From: Gemmatimonadota bacterium | GTDB lineage: Bacteria > Gemmatimonadota > Gemmatimonadetes > Gemmatimonadales > GWC2-71-9 | Length of the DNA: 53,249 nt | Direction: 5' to 3' | Assembly: GCA_003222085.1 (NCBI GenBank) | Contig: QHUK01000033.1 | Span: 1-53,249, forward strand | Part shown: positions 46,301-53,249 of the stretch, one piece after another | Numbering within the stretch: the first letter of the stretch is position 1 | Layout: every line of letters starts with the position of its first letter | Translations under genes and position numbers: made by a program | Notes under the pieces: generated by a model | Seen by the model: the letters and a program-made list of their open reading frames with translations, nothing else | Database searches by the model: none | What the model was told of the DNA's origin: nothing

Positions 46301-46491
46301 AAATAGAACGTCGTGGGGTCGCCGGGGACACCGGCGACCGCGAGCACGCGGCCGCCGCGGTGCGGGCCGACGAGGCGCCAGCGCAGCGCGCCGTACGCGC
46401 CGGGCGGAATCGTCTGGGCTCGGACAGGGAGCGCGGATTGCAGGGCGATGGCCAGCACGCCGAGTAGCACCGTGGGTCGGATTTGGGTCAT
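43327..46491 (-). CDS. Secreted VPS10/sortilin-like beta-propeller protein
   Basis: A 1054-aa exported protein (signal LLGVLAIALQSALPVRAQ). It carries many BNR/Asp-box type blades: STDGGAHWQSL, STDGGRTWTKV, STDGGVTWTPL, SDDGGASWRLA, STDGGKTFGVL, TLDGGRTWSSW, TRDGGLHWESI, TRDAGRHWQNV, TRDGGTHWTRA, SFDDGDHWQSL. These make two propellers of the VPS10 type in about the first 700 residues. The last 330 residues hold a beta-sandwich with LPGLYEVRLGVGERTYTRTM and a helical tail. Such proteins are abundant and uncharacterised in Gemmatimonadota and Acidobacteria; peptide or glycan binding is likely. It overlaps the receptor kinase gene, so joint function is suggested. Divergent from the efflux operon. 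Confidence 0.92.
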   Translation of the reverse strand: MTQIRPTVLLGVLAIALQSALPVRAQTIPPGAYGALRWRLVGPHRGGRVLAVAGVPGDPTTFYFGAVDGGVWRTRNAGVTWEPLFDDQPIASIGALALAPSDPNVIYVGTGEASIRSDITYGAGVYKSTDGGAHWQSLGLADTRHIGKVLVDPRNPAVVLVAALGHAYGPNSERGVFRSTDGGRTWTKVLFKDPDTGAIDLAADPADPQVVYAALYQARRTPWEQYPPDEGPGSGLYKSTDGGVTWTPLTGHGLPAGTVGRIGLAVGRGGRVYALIGAKTDAGLYRSDDGGASWRLAGSDPRLTNRNWYFCRVTVDPQNPDVVYVPNVALLKSTDGGKTFGVLKGQPGGDDYHELWIDPTSPTRMVVGSDQGTVITLDGGRTWSSWYNQPTAQFYHVVTDDAFPYRVYGAQQDAGTAGVASRSDFGEITFRDWAPVGAGESGYLAPEPLDPDVVYGGDTYGGVHRFDRRTGQSQDISPWPVSTFGQPLPGWKYRFTWTSPLVFDRVDRHALYLGAQMVLRTRDGGLHWESISPDLTGADGRRAATDTGPTTVANAAARGYGVVYTIAPSPRAAGLLWVGTDDGLIHRTRDAGRHWQNVTPQGLEPWSTISLLEASPFDTAVAYAAVDRHRVDDFAPYIYRTRDGGTHWTRADSGIAPQAYVQAVRADPERRGLLYAGTETGVYVSFDDGDHWQSLQLNLPVASVRDLAVHGRDLIAATHGRSFWVLDDVTPLHQLDDSALRAPVYLFAPAPAVRLRRSVSNDTPLPPEEPHGTNPPAGAVIDYLLRAATPGPVTVEVRDARGGVVRRFSSDDRATPPAEPPQIADEWLPRFEPPTRNVGLNRFVWDLRYPPPPAARYGYSIAAIAGQGTVAEPQGPLVLPGLYEVRLGVGERTYTRTMRVELDPRVHIADSALVAQLRLGLDIWNAMAEQHALAGSLRSARGQVRVLAGRSVDRATRGSLTALERLTDSLSRAAGAAADELAGLETAVESADREPSQQARAVFTAQRERVAGAVRRWRQVLAAELPALNQQLGRQGAPALQLEEQAPDRKTGPW

Positions 46492-46557
46492 GCATGGGAA
46501 GATGCGCCTCGCGATCAGGAGGCGCGAGCGGCTGCGGGGAACCCTTCGGCCAGCTGA

Positions 46558-46569
46558 TTCATTAATGAA
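46558..46569. promoter_or_regulatory. TTCATTAATGAA palindrome, copy 2
   Basis: The same 12-bp palindrome as at 41734, in inverted context (the extra matching bases GG lie on the opposite side). It is 67 bp from the VPS10 start and 145 bp before the efflux adaptor start, a plausible operator place. Confidence 0.4.
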
Positions 46570-46713
46570 CCATGGGCTTGAAACCGTCGCGCGATCGTGA
46601 CCGTCTCGACACGTGGCCGCAGCCCTGCGGCATGTCTGTTTGAGCGTCCCCCAATCGTCTAATACCCAGGGGACCAGGCCTCACTTTTCCACAGAAGAAG
46701 GAGATCAGCGCCC

Positions 46714-47814
46714 ATGAGCAGTCGTCTCTTCGTGAACAATCGCGGCTTGACGGGATCTGCCGTGCTGTTGGCAACCCTCGCCCTCACCGCCGGCAGCCTG
46801 GTAGCCTGGAAACGCGCCTCCGCCCGGAGAGCCGATGCGGCTGCCGCGCGTCAGCCCGAGCCCGTCGAATCGATAACCCTGGCGGTGGCCAAAGAGCGCC
46901 AGTATCGCCCGACCACCACGTCGGTCGGAACCATCCTCGCGCTCAACTCCATCACCCTGCGCAACGAGCTGCCGGGCACCGTGCGCCGGGTGGCGCTCGT
47001 CCCCGGGCAGGTCGTCGAAACCGGCGCCGTGCTGGTCTCTCTCGACGTCTCCGTGGAGGAGGCGGAGCTCCAGGCCGAGCAAGCCCAGGCGGACCTGGCG
47101 GCCACCACGCTCGCGCGCCTCGAAGTGCTGCGGGAGGCCAAGGCCACGTCCCAGGAGGAGGTGGATCAGGCGCGCGCGGCGCGCGATGTCGCGCTGGCAC
47201 AGCTCGCGCGCACCCGCGCGATCATCGCCCGCAAGACGATTCGCGCTCCGTTCCGCGCCCGGGTGGGCATCTCCGATGTGCATCCCGGTCAATACCTGAA
47301 CGAAGGCACAGAGCTCACTACGCTGCAGGGGGTCGACGCCGCGGTCAACGTGGACTTCACGGTGGCACAGGCGGTGGCGGCCGAGCTGCACCCGGGCGAG
47401 CCGGTCGCCGTGTTCGCGGCCAACGACGCTCGTCCGCTGTCGGCCCGAATCGTCGCGGTCGATGCGAAAATCGACCCGGCAACCCGCAACGCACTAGTGC
47501 GGGCCCGGATCCAGAGCCAGGCCCCGGCGCCCGGTGCCTCGGTGCGCGTCGAGGTCCCCACGGGACCCTCGACCACGGTCGTGGCGATTCCGGTGAGCGC
47601 CCTCCGCAAGGGGCCGGCCGGTGACCACGTCTTCCTGGTGGTCCCGGACTCGAGCGGGCGGAGCCGCGCGCACGTGCAGCCGGTGCAGAGCGGGCCGGTG
47701 CTCGACGACGAAGTCGTGATTTTGAGTGGTCTCACCCCGGGTCAGCAGGTCGCTACCTCGGGGTCCTTCAAGCTGCGCGAGGCTGTGCTGGTCGCGGCCG
47801 ACTCAACTCGCTAA
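46714..47814 (+). CDS. RND efflux periplasmic adaptor (membrane fusion protein)
   Basis: A 366-aa adaptor. N-terminal helix (GLTGSAVLLATLALTAGSLVA), then a biotinyl/lipoyl-type half (GTILALNSITLRNELPGTVR, RVALVPGQVVETGAVLVSLD), a short alpha-hairpin (VSVEEAELQAEQAQADLAA, TSQEEVDQARAARDVALAQL), the second lipoyl half (TIRAPFRARVGISDVHPGQYL) and a beta-barrel/membrane-proximal part (VVAIPVSALRKGPAGDHVFL). GGAG ribosome site 11 bp before the ATG. First gene of an adaptor-pump-outer-membrane operon on one strand. It joins the inner-membrane pump to the TolC-like channel. Confidence 0.95.
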   Translation: MSSRLFVNNRGLTGSAVLLATLALTAGSLVAWKRASARRADAAAARQPEPVESITLAVAKERQYRPTTTSVGTILALNSITLRNELPGTVRRVALVPGQVVETGAVLVSLDVSVEEAELQAEQAQADLAATTLARLEVLREAKATSQEEVDQARAARDVALAQLARTRAIIARKTIRAPFRARVGISDVHPGQYLNEGTELTTLQGVDAAVNVDFTVAQAVAAELHPGEPVAVFAANDARPLSARIVAVDAKIDPATRNALVRARIQSQAPAPGASVRVEVPTGPSTTVVAIPVSALRKGPAGDHVFLVVPDSSGRSRAHVQPVQSGPVLDDEVVILSGLTPGQQVATSGSFKLREAVLVAADSTR

Positions 47815-47827
47815 TCGGAAACCGTTC

Positions 47828-50800
47828 ATGCGCTCTTTTACCGATACGTTCATCAAGCATCCGGTCCTCGCGGTCGTCGTCAACCTGGTGATCGTGCTCG
47901 TGGGGTGGCGGGCGATCACGACGCTGCCGGTGCAGCAGTATCCGAGCATTCAGAGCTCGTCGGTGCTGATCACGACGGTGTACTACGGCGCCAGCGCGGA
48001 AACCGTCCGCGGCTTTCTCACGACGCCGATCGAGCGTGCCGTGTCGGCCATCTCGGGCGTCGATTACGTCGAATCCACCAGCCGCGCCGGGGTCTCGACC
48101 ATCACGGTGCACCTGAAGCTGAACCACAACAGCACGGCGGCGCTGGCGGAGGTCACCGCGCGGCTGCAGCAGGTGCGCTCCGAGCTGCCCGCCGAGGCCG
48201 AGCCACCGGTGGTGGAGGTACAGCGCGCCGATCGGCCGTATGCGTCGTTCTATCTGAGCTTCACGTCCTCGGCGCGCGAGATTCCGGCGCTCACCGACTG
48301 GCTCACCCGCAACATGCAGCCCCAGCTTTCGACGCTGGCAGGGGTGCAGCGGGTAGACGTCGTCGGCGGGCGGCCCATCGCCATGCGGATCTGGATCGAC
48401 CCCGACCGCCTGGCCGCGCTCAACCTGGCACCGGGCGACGTGCACGCGGCGCTGCAGCGCAACAACTACCTCGCCGCGGTGGGGCAGACCAAGGGCGACC
48501 TGGTGCAGGTCAACCTCCTGGCCAACACCGACCTCCGCACGACGGACGAGTTCAAGAACCTGGTCGTGGCCGAGCGCAACGGGGCGATCGTGCGGCTGTC
48601 CGACGTGGCCCGCGTCGAGCTCGGCGCCGAGGAGGCCGACTTCATCACCAAGTTCAGCGACAAAGAAGCGGTGTACATGGGCGTCTGGCCGCTGCCCGGA
48701 AGCAACGAGATCGAAGTGGCCAACCGGCTCCATGCTGAAATGGGCCGGATCCGGCCCACGCTGCCGAGCGACATCGATATGCAGATGGCCTACGACGCGA
48801 CGGTGTTCATGACCGACGCATTGCAGGAGATCTCGAAAACCCTGGTCGAGACCATCCTGATCGTCGGCCTCGTGGTATTCCTGTTCATGGGGTCGATCCG
48901 GACCGCATTGGTGCCGCTGGTGGCAATGCCGGTGTCGCTGGTGGGCGCCGCGATCGTCATGTACGCCTTCGGCTTCAGCCTGAACCTCCTCACCATCCTC
49001 GCGATCGTGCTGTCGGTGGGATTGGTGGTGGACGACGCGATCGTCGTGGTGGAGAACGTCGAGCGACACGTGCGCGAGGGGAAGACGCGCATCCAGGCGG
49101 CGCTCGTCGGCGCCCGCGAGCTGGTCGGCCCCATCATCGCGATGACGATCACGCTCGCCGCGGTCTACACGCCCATCGGATTCCACGGCGGCCTCACCGG
49201 CTCGCTCTTCCTGGAGTTCGCGATCACTCTCGCCGCAGCGGTAGTCGTCTCGGGGCTGGTGGCGGTCACACTGTCCCCCGTGATGAGCTCGCGCTTCGTG
49301 AACGAGAAGGGCCGGGAAGGACGGCTCTCGAAGCTGGTGCACCGTGGCTTCGAATCGGTGCGCCGGCGGTACGAGCGGCTGCTCGACGGCGCGCTGGGGA
49401 TGCGCTGGGCGATCGTCGCGGCCGCCGTGCTCGTCATGTTGGCGGCGGTGCCGCTGTATCAGAACTCGCGGCGGGAGTTGGCGCCCATCGAGGACCAGAG
49501 CCACATCAGCCTGTTCATGGCGGCTTCGCCCGACGCGTCGCTCGAGGCGACCAACAAGGCGTCGCTCCAGGTGGTGAAGGCCGTCACCTCCTTCCCCGAA
49601 GCCAAGTTCATGTGGTCGCTGACGGCCAACTGGGGCGGGTTTGGCGGGATGGTCGCGAAAAACTGGAAGGAACGGAAGCGGACCACGGAGCAGATGTACG
49701 GCCAGGTGTACTACGCGGTGTCGCAGGTGCCGGGATTGCAGGTGTTCCCCCGCCTCGACCCCCCGTTGCCGACGCCCGGCCAGTACGATGTGGAGCTGAT
49801 TCTGGCCAGCGACGTGCCCCCGGACCAGATGCTGCAGACGGTGGGCGCCGTGCTGGGTGCCGGCTGGCAGAGCGGCAAGTTCCTGTACGTCGACACCGAC
49901 TTGAAGATCGATCTGCCCGAGGCGCGAGTCGTGATCGATCGCGACCAGGTGGCCGACCTGGGGCTCGACCTCGCCAGCGTGGGCCGAGAGCTCGGCACGC
50001 TGCTGGGCGGCGCGTACGTCAACCGGTTTAACTATTACGACCGCAGCTACAAGGTCATTCCCCAGATCGGCAATGATCGCCGTACCACGGTGGGGCCGCT
50101 GCTCGATCTCAAGATCAAGACGCCGAGCGGTCGTCTCGTGCCGGTGTCGACCTTCACGCACATCGAGTCGAGCACCGCGCCGCGCACGCTGAATCGCTTC
50201 CAGCAGAGAAACGCGGTGCGGATCTTCGGAGGCGTGAAGCCCGGCGTCACCAAAGAAGAAGGGCTGCGCGTCTTGGAGAACGCCGCTAAGGCGGTGACGG
50301 GCCCCGGCGTCGGGCTCGACTACGCCGGCGAGTCACGGCAGGTCCGGCTCGAAGGCGCGGCGCTCACCGTGACCCTCGGGTTCGCCGTGATCCTCATCTA
50401 TCTGGTGCTCGCGGCGCAGTTCAGGAGCTTCCGGGACCCGCTCATCGTGTTGATAGGCTCGGTGCCGCTCGCCATCTCCGGGGCGCTGGTGTTCAGCTAC
50501 CTCGATTTCACCACCATCAACATCTACTCCCAGGTGGGGTTGATCACGCTGGTGGGACTGATCGCGAAAAACGGCATCCTGATCGTGCAGTTCGCCAATA
50601 CGCTGCAGTCGCAGGGTATGGCGAAGCTCGCGGCGTTGCGCGAAGCATCGCTCACCCGGCTCCGGCCCGTGCTGATGACCTCGGCGGCCACCGTCTTCGG
50701 GCACCTGCCGCTGGTGTTCGCGACCGGGCCGGGATCGGCCGCGCGCAACAGCATCGGGACCGTGCTGGTGGCGGGCATGACGGTGGGGACGCTGTTCACC

Positions 50801-50926
50801 CTATTCGTGGTCCCCGTCTTCTACTCGTTCATCGCAGCCGAGCACCGTCCCGAAACGGAAGCGGAGAGTGAAAGTCTCGTTCTCGAACCTGCACGTGCAA
50901 TGGTAGGGGAGGTGGCTCATGCGTAG
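47828..50926 (+). CDS. RND-family multidrug efflux pump, inner-membrane transporter
   Basis: A 1032-aa proton-driven transporter of the MexF/MdtB (HAE1) type. It begins IKHPVLAVVVNLVIVLVGW, followed by the PVQQYPSIQSSSVLITTVYY pore region. Helix 4 carries the proton-relay aspartates in VGLVVDDAIVVVENVERHV. Helices ILIVGLVVFLFMGS, TILAIVLSVGLVV, ITLAAVYTPIGF, VILIYLVLAAQF and LITLVGLIAKNGILIVQFAN are visible, with the Lys of helix 10 in AKNGIL. Two large periplasmic loops carry the substrate pocket. The ATG giving MRSFTDTFI lies 13 bp after the adaptor stop; an upstream GTG/ATG frame overlaps the adaptor. Exports drugs or other small toxic compounds; substrate unknown. Confidence 0.96.
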   Translation: MRSFTDTFIKHPVLAVVVNLVIVLVGWRAITTLPVQQYPSIQSSSVLITTVYYGASAETVRGFLTTPIERAVSAISGVDYVESTSRAGVSTITVHLKLNHNSTAALAEVTARLQQVRSELPAEAEPPVVEVQRADRPYASFYLSFTSSAREIPALTDWLTRNMQPQLSTLAGVQRVDVVGGRPIAMRIWIDPDRLAALNLAPGDVHAALQRNNYLAAVGQTKGDLVQVNLLANTDLRTTDEFKNLVVAERNGAIVRLSDVARVELGAEEADFITKFSDKEAVYMGVWPLPGSNEIEVANRLHAEMGRIRPTLPSDIDMQMAYDATVFMTDALQEISKTLVETILIVGLVVFLFMGSIRTALVPLVAMPVSLVGAAIVMYAFGFSLNLLTILAIVLSVGLVVDDAIVVVENVERHVREGKTRIQAALVGARELVGPIIAMTITLAAVYTPIGFHGGLTGSLFLEFAITLAAAVVVSGLVAVTLSPVMSSRFVNEKGREGRLSKLVHRGFESVRRRYERLLDGALGMRWAIVAAAVLVMLAAVPLYQNSRRELAPIEDQSHISLFMAASPDASLEATNKASLQVVKAVTSFPEAKFMWSLTANWGGFGGMVAKNWKERKRTTEQMYGQVYYAVSQVPGLQVFPRLDPPLPTPGQYDVELILASDVPPDQMLQTVGAVLGAGWQSGKFLYVDTDLKIDLPEARVVIDRDQVADLGLDLASVGRELGTLLGGAYVNRFNYYDRSYKVIPQIGNDRRTTVGPLLDLKIKTPSGRLVPVSTFTHIESSTAPRTLNRFQQRNAVRIFGGVKPGVTKEEGLRVLENAAKAVTGPGVGLDYAGESRQVRLEGAALTVTLGFAVILIYLVLAAQFRSFRDPLIVLIGSVPLAISGALVFSYLDFTTINIYSQVGLITLVGLIAKNGILIVQFANTLQSQGMAKLAALREASLTRLRPVLMTSAATVFGHLPLVFATGPGSAARNSIGTVLVAGMTVGTLFTLFVVPVFYSFIAAEHRPETEAESESLVLEPARAMVGEVAHA

Positions 50927-52391
50927 CGCAATTCTCCTCGCGTTCGTTGCGCTCTACGGATGCGCCTCGGCCCCAGGGTACCGATCATCCTCGGTACGGT
51001 CGCCGGCCTCGTTCCGGGAGGATCCTCAGCCCCTGGCCACGTCTCCCGAGGATCACCCCCTGGCCCCCGCTCCCGAGGGTCCTCACCCCCTGTCCCCCTC
51101 TCCCTCCGGGAGAGGGGGGACGCAGGACAAGCCTGCTGTCTCGCCCAATTACTGGAACCAGCTGGGCGACACGACGTTGTCCCGCCTCGTCGACGAGGTG
51201 CTGCGCGCCAACCTAGACGTCCGATCGGCGCGCGCTCGGGTGAGCGCCGCCCGTTCGGACCGGGTGCGCACCGTGCTGGACTTGACGCCCTCCGCGACGG
51301 TTGCGGCCGGTTATTCCCGGCAACGGCTCTCCACCGCGAGCTTCCCCGGGGCGCTCGGCGTGTTCCCGGACCAGAACGTGTGGGACGCCGGCGTGAACGC
51401 CTCGTGGGACCTGGACGTGTTCGGCGGGATACGCCACACCGTCCAGGCGCGGGGCGCGTTGGCGGACGTGGCCGAGGCGAGCCTGCGCGATGTGCAGGTG
51501 GCCATGACGGCAGAGGTGGCCCGCGCGTACTTCGAGCTGCGGGGAGCACAGGAGCAGCTCGAGGTCGCCCGCCGCAACGCCGAGAACCAGCGCCACACGT
51601 TCGAGCTCACGCAGGAGCGCCTCGCGGCGGGGCGTGGCAGCGCATTCGATACCGAGCGGGCGCAGGCCCAGCTCAGCTCCACGCTGGCCTCGATTCCCGC
51701 TCGGGAGGCCCAGGTGGCGGCGGCGCAATACCGCATCGGGACGCTGGTGGGCCGGTCACCGACCGACGTAGCCCGGGAGCTCGAGCAGACCGGGCCGCTC
51801 CCGTCGCTACCGGAAGTGACCTCGATCGGGACGCCCGACGCGGTTGTCCGCTACCGGCCCGACGTGGCTGCGGCCGAGCGGTTCGCCGCCGCGCAGGGGG
51901 CGTTGGTCGGAGCGGCGAAGGCGAGCTACCTGCCGCGGCTCACCATCGGGGGGAGCGCGGGCTATGCCGCGCCCGAATTCAACTCCGTGGGCAACCAGGG
52001 GACGCTGCGCTACGTCGTGGGGCCGGTGATCACGTGGCCGGGCCTCAACCTGGGACGGGTGAAGGCGGAGGTGGACGCGGCGCAGGCACGGGAGGACGCC
52101 GCCCGCGCGCAGTACGGTCGCGCCGTCCTCGCCGCGACGGAGGACATCGAGACGAGCCTCGCCCGGTATCGCGCGGCCCGGCTCCAGGTGGAACGGCTCC
52201 AGGAGGCGAGTGCCGCGAGCGAGCGCGCGGCCGAGCTGGCGCGCCTCCGGTTCCGTGAGGGGATCACGGATTTTCTTCAGGTGCTGGATGCGGAGCGGAC
52301 CGAGCTCGAGGCTCAGGATCGCCTGGCCCAAGGGCGCATCGACGCGGCCACGGCGTACGCGGCGTTGTACCGGGCGGTAGGCGGGGGGTAA
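50919..52391 (+). CDS. Outer-membrane efflux lipoprotein (TolC/NodT family)
   Basis: A 490-aa outer-membrane channel lipoprotein (signal ILLAFVALYGC, lipobox Cys at 15). The mature part has two TolC repeats: NYWNQLGDTTLSRLVDEVLR, ANLDVRSARARVSAARSD, ATVAAGYSRQR, VTAEVARAYFELR-like MTAEVARAYFELRGAQ, then ERFAAAQGALVGAAKASYLP, RLTIGGSAGYAAPEF and the helical end AAELARLRFREGITDFLQ. It starts inside the pump gene (8-bp overlap). Residues about 33-68 are Pro-rich repeats (DPQPLATSP, DHPLAPAP, GPHPLSPSP) encoded by dispersed repetitive DNA, a linker not needed for the family fold. Last gene of the efflux operon. Confidence 0.93.
   Translation: MRSAILLAFVALYGCASAPGYRSSSVRSPASFREDPQPLATSPEDHPLAPAPEGPHPLSPSPSGRGGTQDKPAVSPNYWNQLGDTTLSRLVDEVLRANLDVRSARARVSAARSDRVRTVLDLTPSATVAAGYSRQRLSTASFPGALGVFPDQNVWDAGVNASWDLDVFGGIRHTVQARGALADVAEASLRDVQVAMTAEVARAYFELRGAQEQLEVARRNAENQRHTFELTQERLAAGRGSAFDTERAQAQLSSTLASIPAREAQVAAAQYRIGTLVGRSPTDVARELEQTGPLPSLPEVTSIGTPDAVVRYRPDVAAAERFAAAQGALVGAAKASYLPRLTIGGSAGYAAPEFNSVGNQGTLRYVVGPVITWPGLNLGRVKAEVDAAQAREDAARAQYGRAVLAATEDIETSLARYRAARLQVERLQEASAASERAAELARLRFREGITDFLQVLDAERTELEAQDRLAQGRIDAATAYAALYRAVGGG
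51016..51118 (+). repeat. Translated tandem repeat with terminal hairpin
   Basis: Three imperfect units of 27-30 bp (GAGGATCCTCAGCCCCTGGC type) followed by CCCCCTCTCC / GGAGAGGGGG, a 10-bp-arm hairpin. The CCCTCTCCC..GGGAGAGGG motif is a well-known dispersed bacterial repeat. It is in frame in the channel gene. Confidence 0.65.
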
Positions 52392-52409
52392 GCAAGGGCG
52401 CCGCACAGG

Positions 52410-53249
52410 TCACATACAGCTCACCGAGAACGTGGTCGACGTCGCCCCGTTAGGGGGCACGGTGACCGTTCGAGGGTTCGGGGCGGCCACGGTGCAGGTC
52501 GCGCCGGCGTCGAGCTGGAGCGTGTAGTCGCCCGAGGGGATCGCCGAGAAGGTCGTTGTGGTGTTGGAGGCGATCGCTACACTGCCCGAGCCGGCCGGCC
52601 CCGAGAAGTTGAGCGTGTAGCTGGCGGGGATGTTCTGACCCGTCGTGGGCGTCGCGATCGTGAGATCGCCGGTCGTGGGCGTGACCGTGGCCGTGCAGCT
52701 CACGGTGAACGACACGTTCGCCGTTTGCCCGGCCTGCACCGTCGCGCTCTGGTTGTTGTTGCTCACCGTGCAGTTCGCCGGCTGCCCCGAGAGCGTCACC
52801 GTGTAGGTGGCCGGCGGCACACCGGTGAAAGTCGTACTCCCGTTGGGCGCCATCGGCTGACTCGCCGCTCCGGGCGCACCCGACACGGTGACTGTGTAGG
52901 GGCTCGTCGGGATGTTCGAGCCCGTGGTGGTGTTGCTGACCATCAGATTACCGGTGGTCGTGGTCGCCGCGCAGCTCACGGTGAAGCTGGTGGTCGCCGT
53001 CCCGCCGGCAGGCACGTTCGCGGTCTGGGGGTTGGCGCTCGTCACCGTGCAGTTGGCCGCCTGGCCTGAGAGCGTCACCTGGTAGCTCCCCGCCGGGATG
53101 TTGGCAAAGATCACGTTGCCGTTCGTCGCCATGGTCTGGCTCCCCGTCCCGGCCGAGCCGGATACGGTGACCGTGTAGCCGTCGGGGTCGAGGTTCGAGC
53201 CCGTCGTGGAATTGCTGACCGTCAGAGTACCGGTGGTCGTGGTCGCCGC
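52410..53249 (-). CDS. Secreted tandem-repeat protein (N-terminus beyond window edge)
   Basis: The frame is open from the right edge to a stop at the C-terminus, so 279 codons of a longer protein are seen. It is made of about three homologous units of some 93 residues, each with TGxLxVSNxTTGSN, YTVTVSG, a glycine/serine-rich turn, NGxxxFxxIPxGxYxVTLSG, NCTV and FTVSC. Two cysteines per unit (NCTV and TVSC) could pair. The fold looks like an Ig-like/carboxypeptidase-regulatory (PEGA or CarboxypepD_reg) beta-sandwich. The last unit is the most diverged. Thr/Ser/Asn/Gly-rich composition and absence of charged residues fit an extracellular protein. Unit length at DNA level is about 279 bp. Convergent with the efflux channel gene. 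Confidence 0.85.
   Translation of the reverse strand, partial: AATTTTGTLTVSNSTTGSNLDPDGYTVTVSGSAGTGSQTMATNGNVIFANIPAGSYQVTLSGQAANCTVTSANPQTANVPAGGTATTSFTVSCAATTTTGNLMVSNTTTGSNIPTSPYTVTVSGAPGAASQPMAPNGSTTFTGVPPATYTVTLSGQPANCTVSNNNQSATVQAGQTANVSFTVSCTATVTPTTGDLTIATPTTGQNIPASYTLNFSGPAGSGSVAIASNTTTTFSAIPSGDYTLQLDAGATCTVAAPNPRTVTVPPNGATSTTFSVSCM

Noticed and set aside
47768-50161. Minus-strand ORF of 797 codons opposite the RND pump
   Set aside because: His/Arg/Asp-rich shadow of a clear RND transporter; no recognisable domain.

Overview
The window is a GC-rich stretch of bacterial chromosome with densely packed genes, frequent GTG/TTG starts and 4- to 8-base gene overlaps. It carries no rRNA, tRNA or CRISPR array that I can see. 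Several features together point to Gemmatimonadota or a close relative from an environmental genome: three PknB-type kinases (two with a TolB-like/TPR tail), a giant VPS10/sortilin-like beta-propeller protein, many small secreted proteins and lipoproteins, and several families of dispersed palindromic repeats. That assignment is an inference from gene content, not from a marker gene.

Layout. 1-9.4 kb: a truncated Ser/Thr kinase, a thioesterase/serine-hydrolase pair, a TVP38-type membrane protein, a prolyl oligopeptidase, and a diguanylate cyclase-DinB-alkyltransferase operon. 9.4-17 kb: a lipoprotein, a small Arg-rich protein, a creatininase-family hydrolase, an Smr protein, a hybrid sensor kinase without its phospho-acceptor histidine, and a translationally coupled SNF2 helicase/cysteine-rich protein pair. 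17-20 kb: a secreted protein, a MITE-like element and a small module of membrane protein, subtilase and propeptide-inhibitor-like protein. 20-25.4 kb: an AMIN-like lipoprotein coupled to a cell-wall amidase, then the full nadB-nadA-nadC operon. 25.6-32.5 kb: an accessory zone with a frameshifted gene, an ECF sigma remnant, a decarboxylase remnant, small secreted and membrane proteins, a periplasmic MsrA, an SDR/ArsR divergent pair with two matching operators, and a composite palindromic element.

32.5-41.7 kb: a two-component system, a PLD-like orphan, a fused MsrA-MsrB, a UvrD-type helicase with a DEDDh exonuclease inserted in its C-terminal half, and a kinase-TolB-TPR protein. 41.9-46.5 kb: a VPS10-like protein overlapping a receptor kinase with an unrecognised extracytoplasmic domain. 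46.7-52.4 kb: a complete RND efflux operon (adaptor, pump, outer-membrane lipoprotein). The window ends in a tandem-repeat secreted protein.

Most worth following up: (1) the subtilase/membrane-protein/inhibitor-like module; (2) the SNF2 helicase with its ~38-cysteine partner; (3) the helicase-exonuclease fusion; (4) signalling proteins that have lost their key phosphorylation residue; (5) a family of nested-hairpin repeats that sits between genes but is also translated inside or at the end of two proteins.
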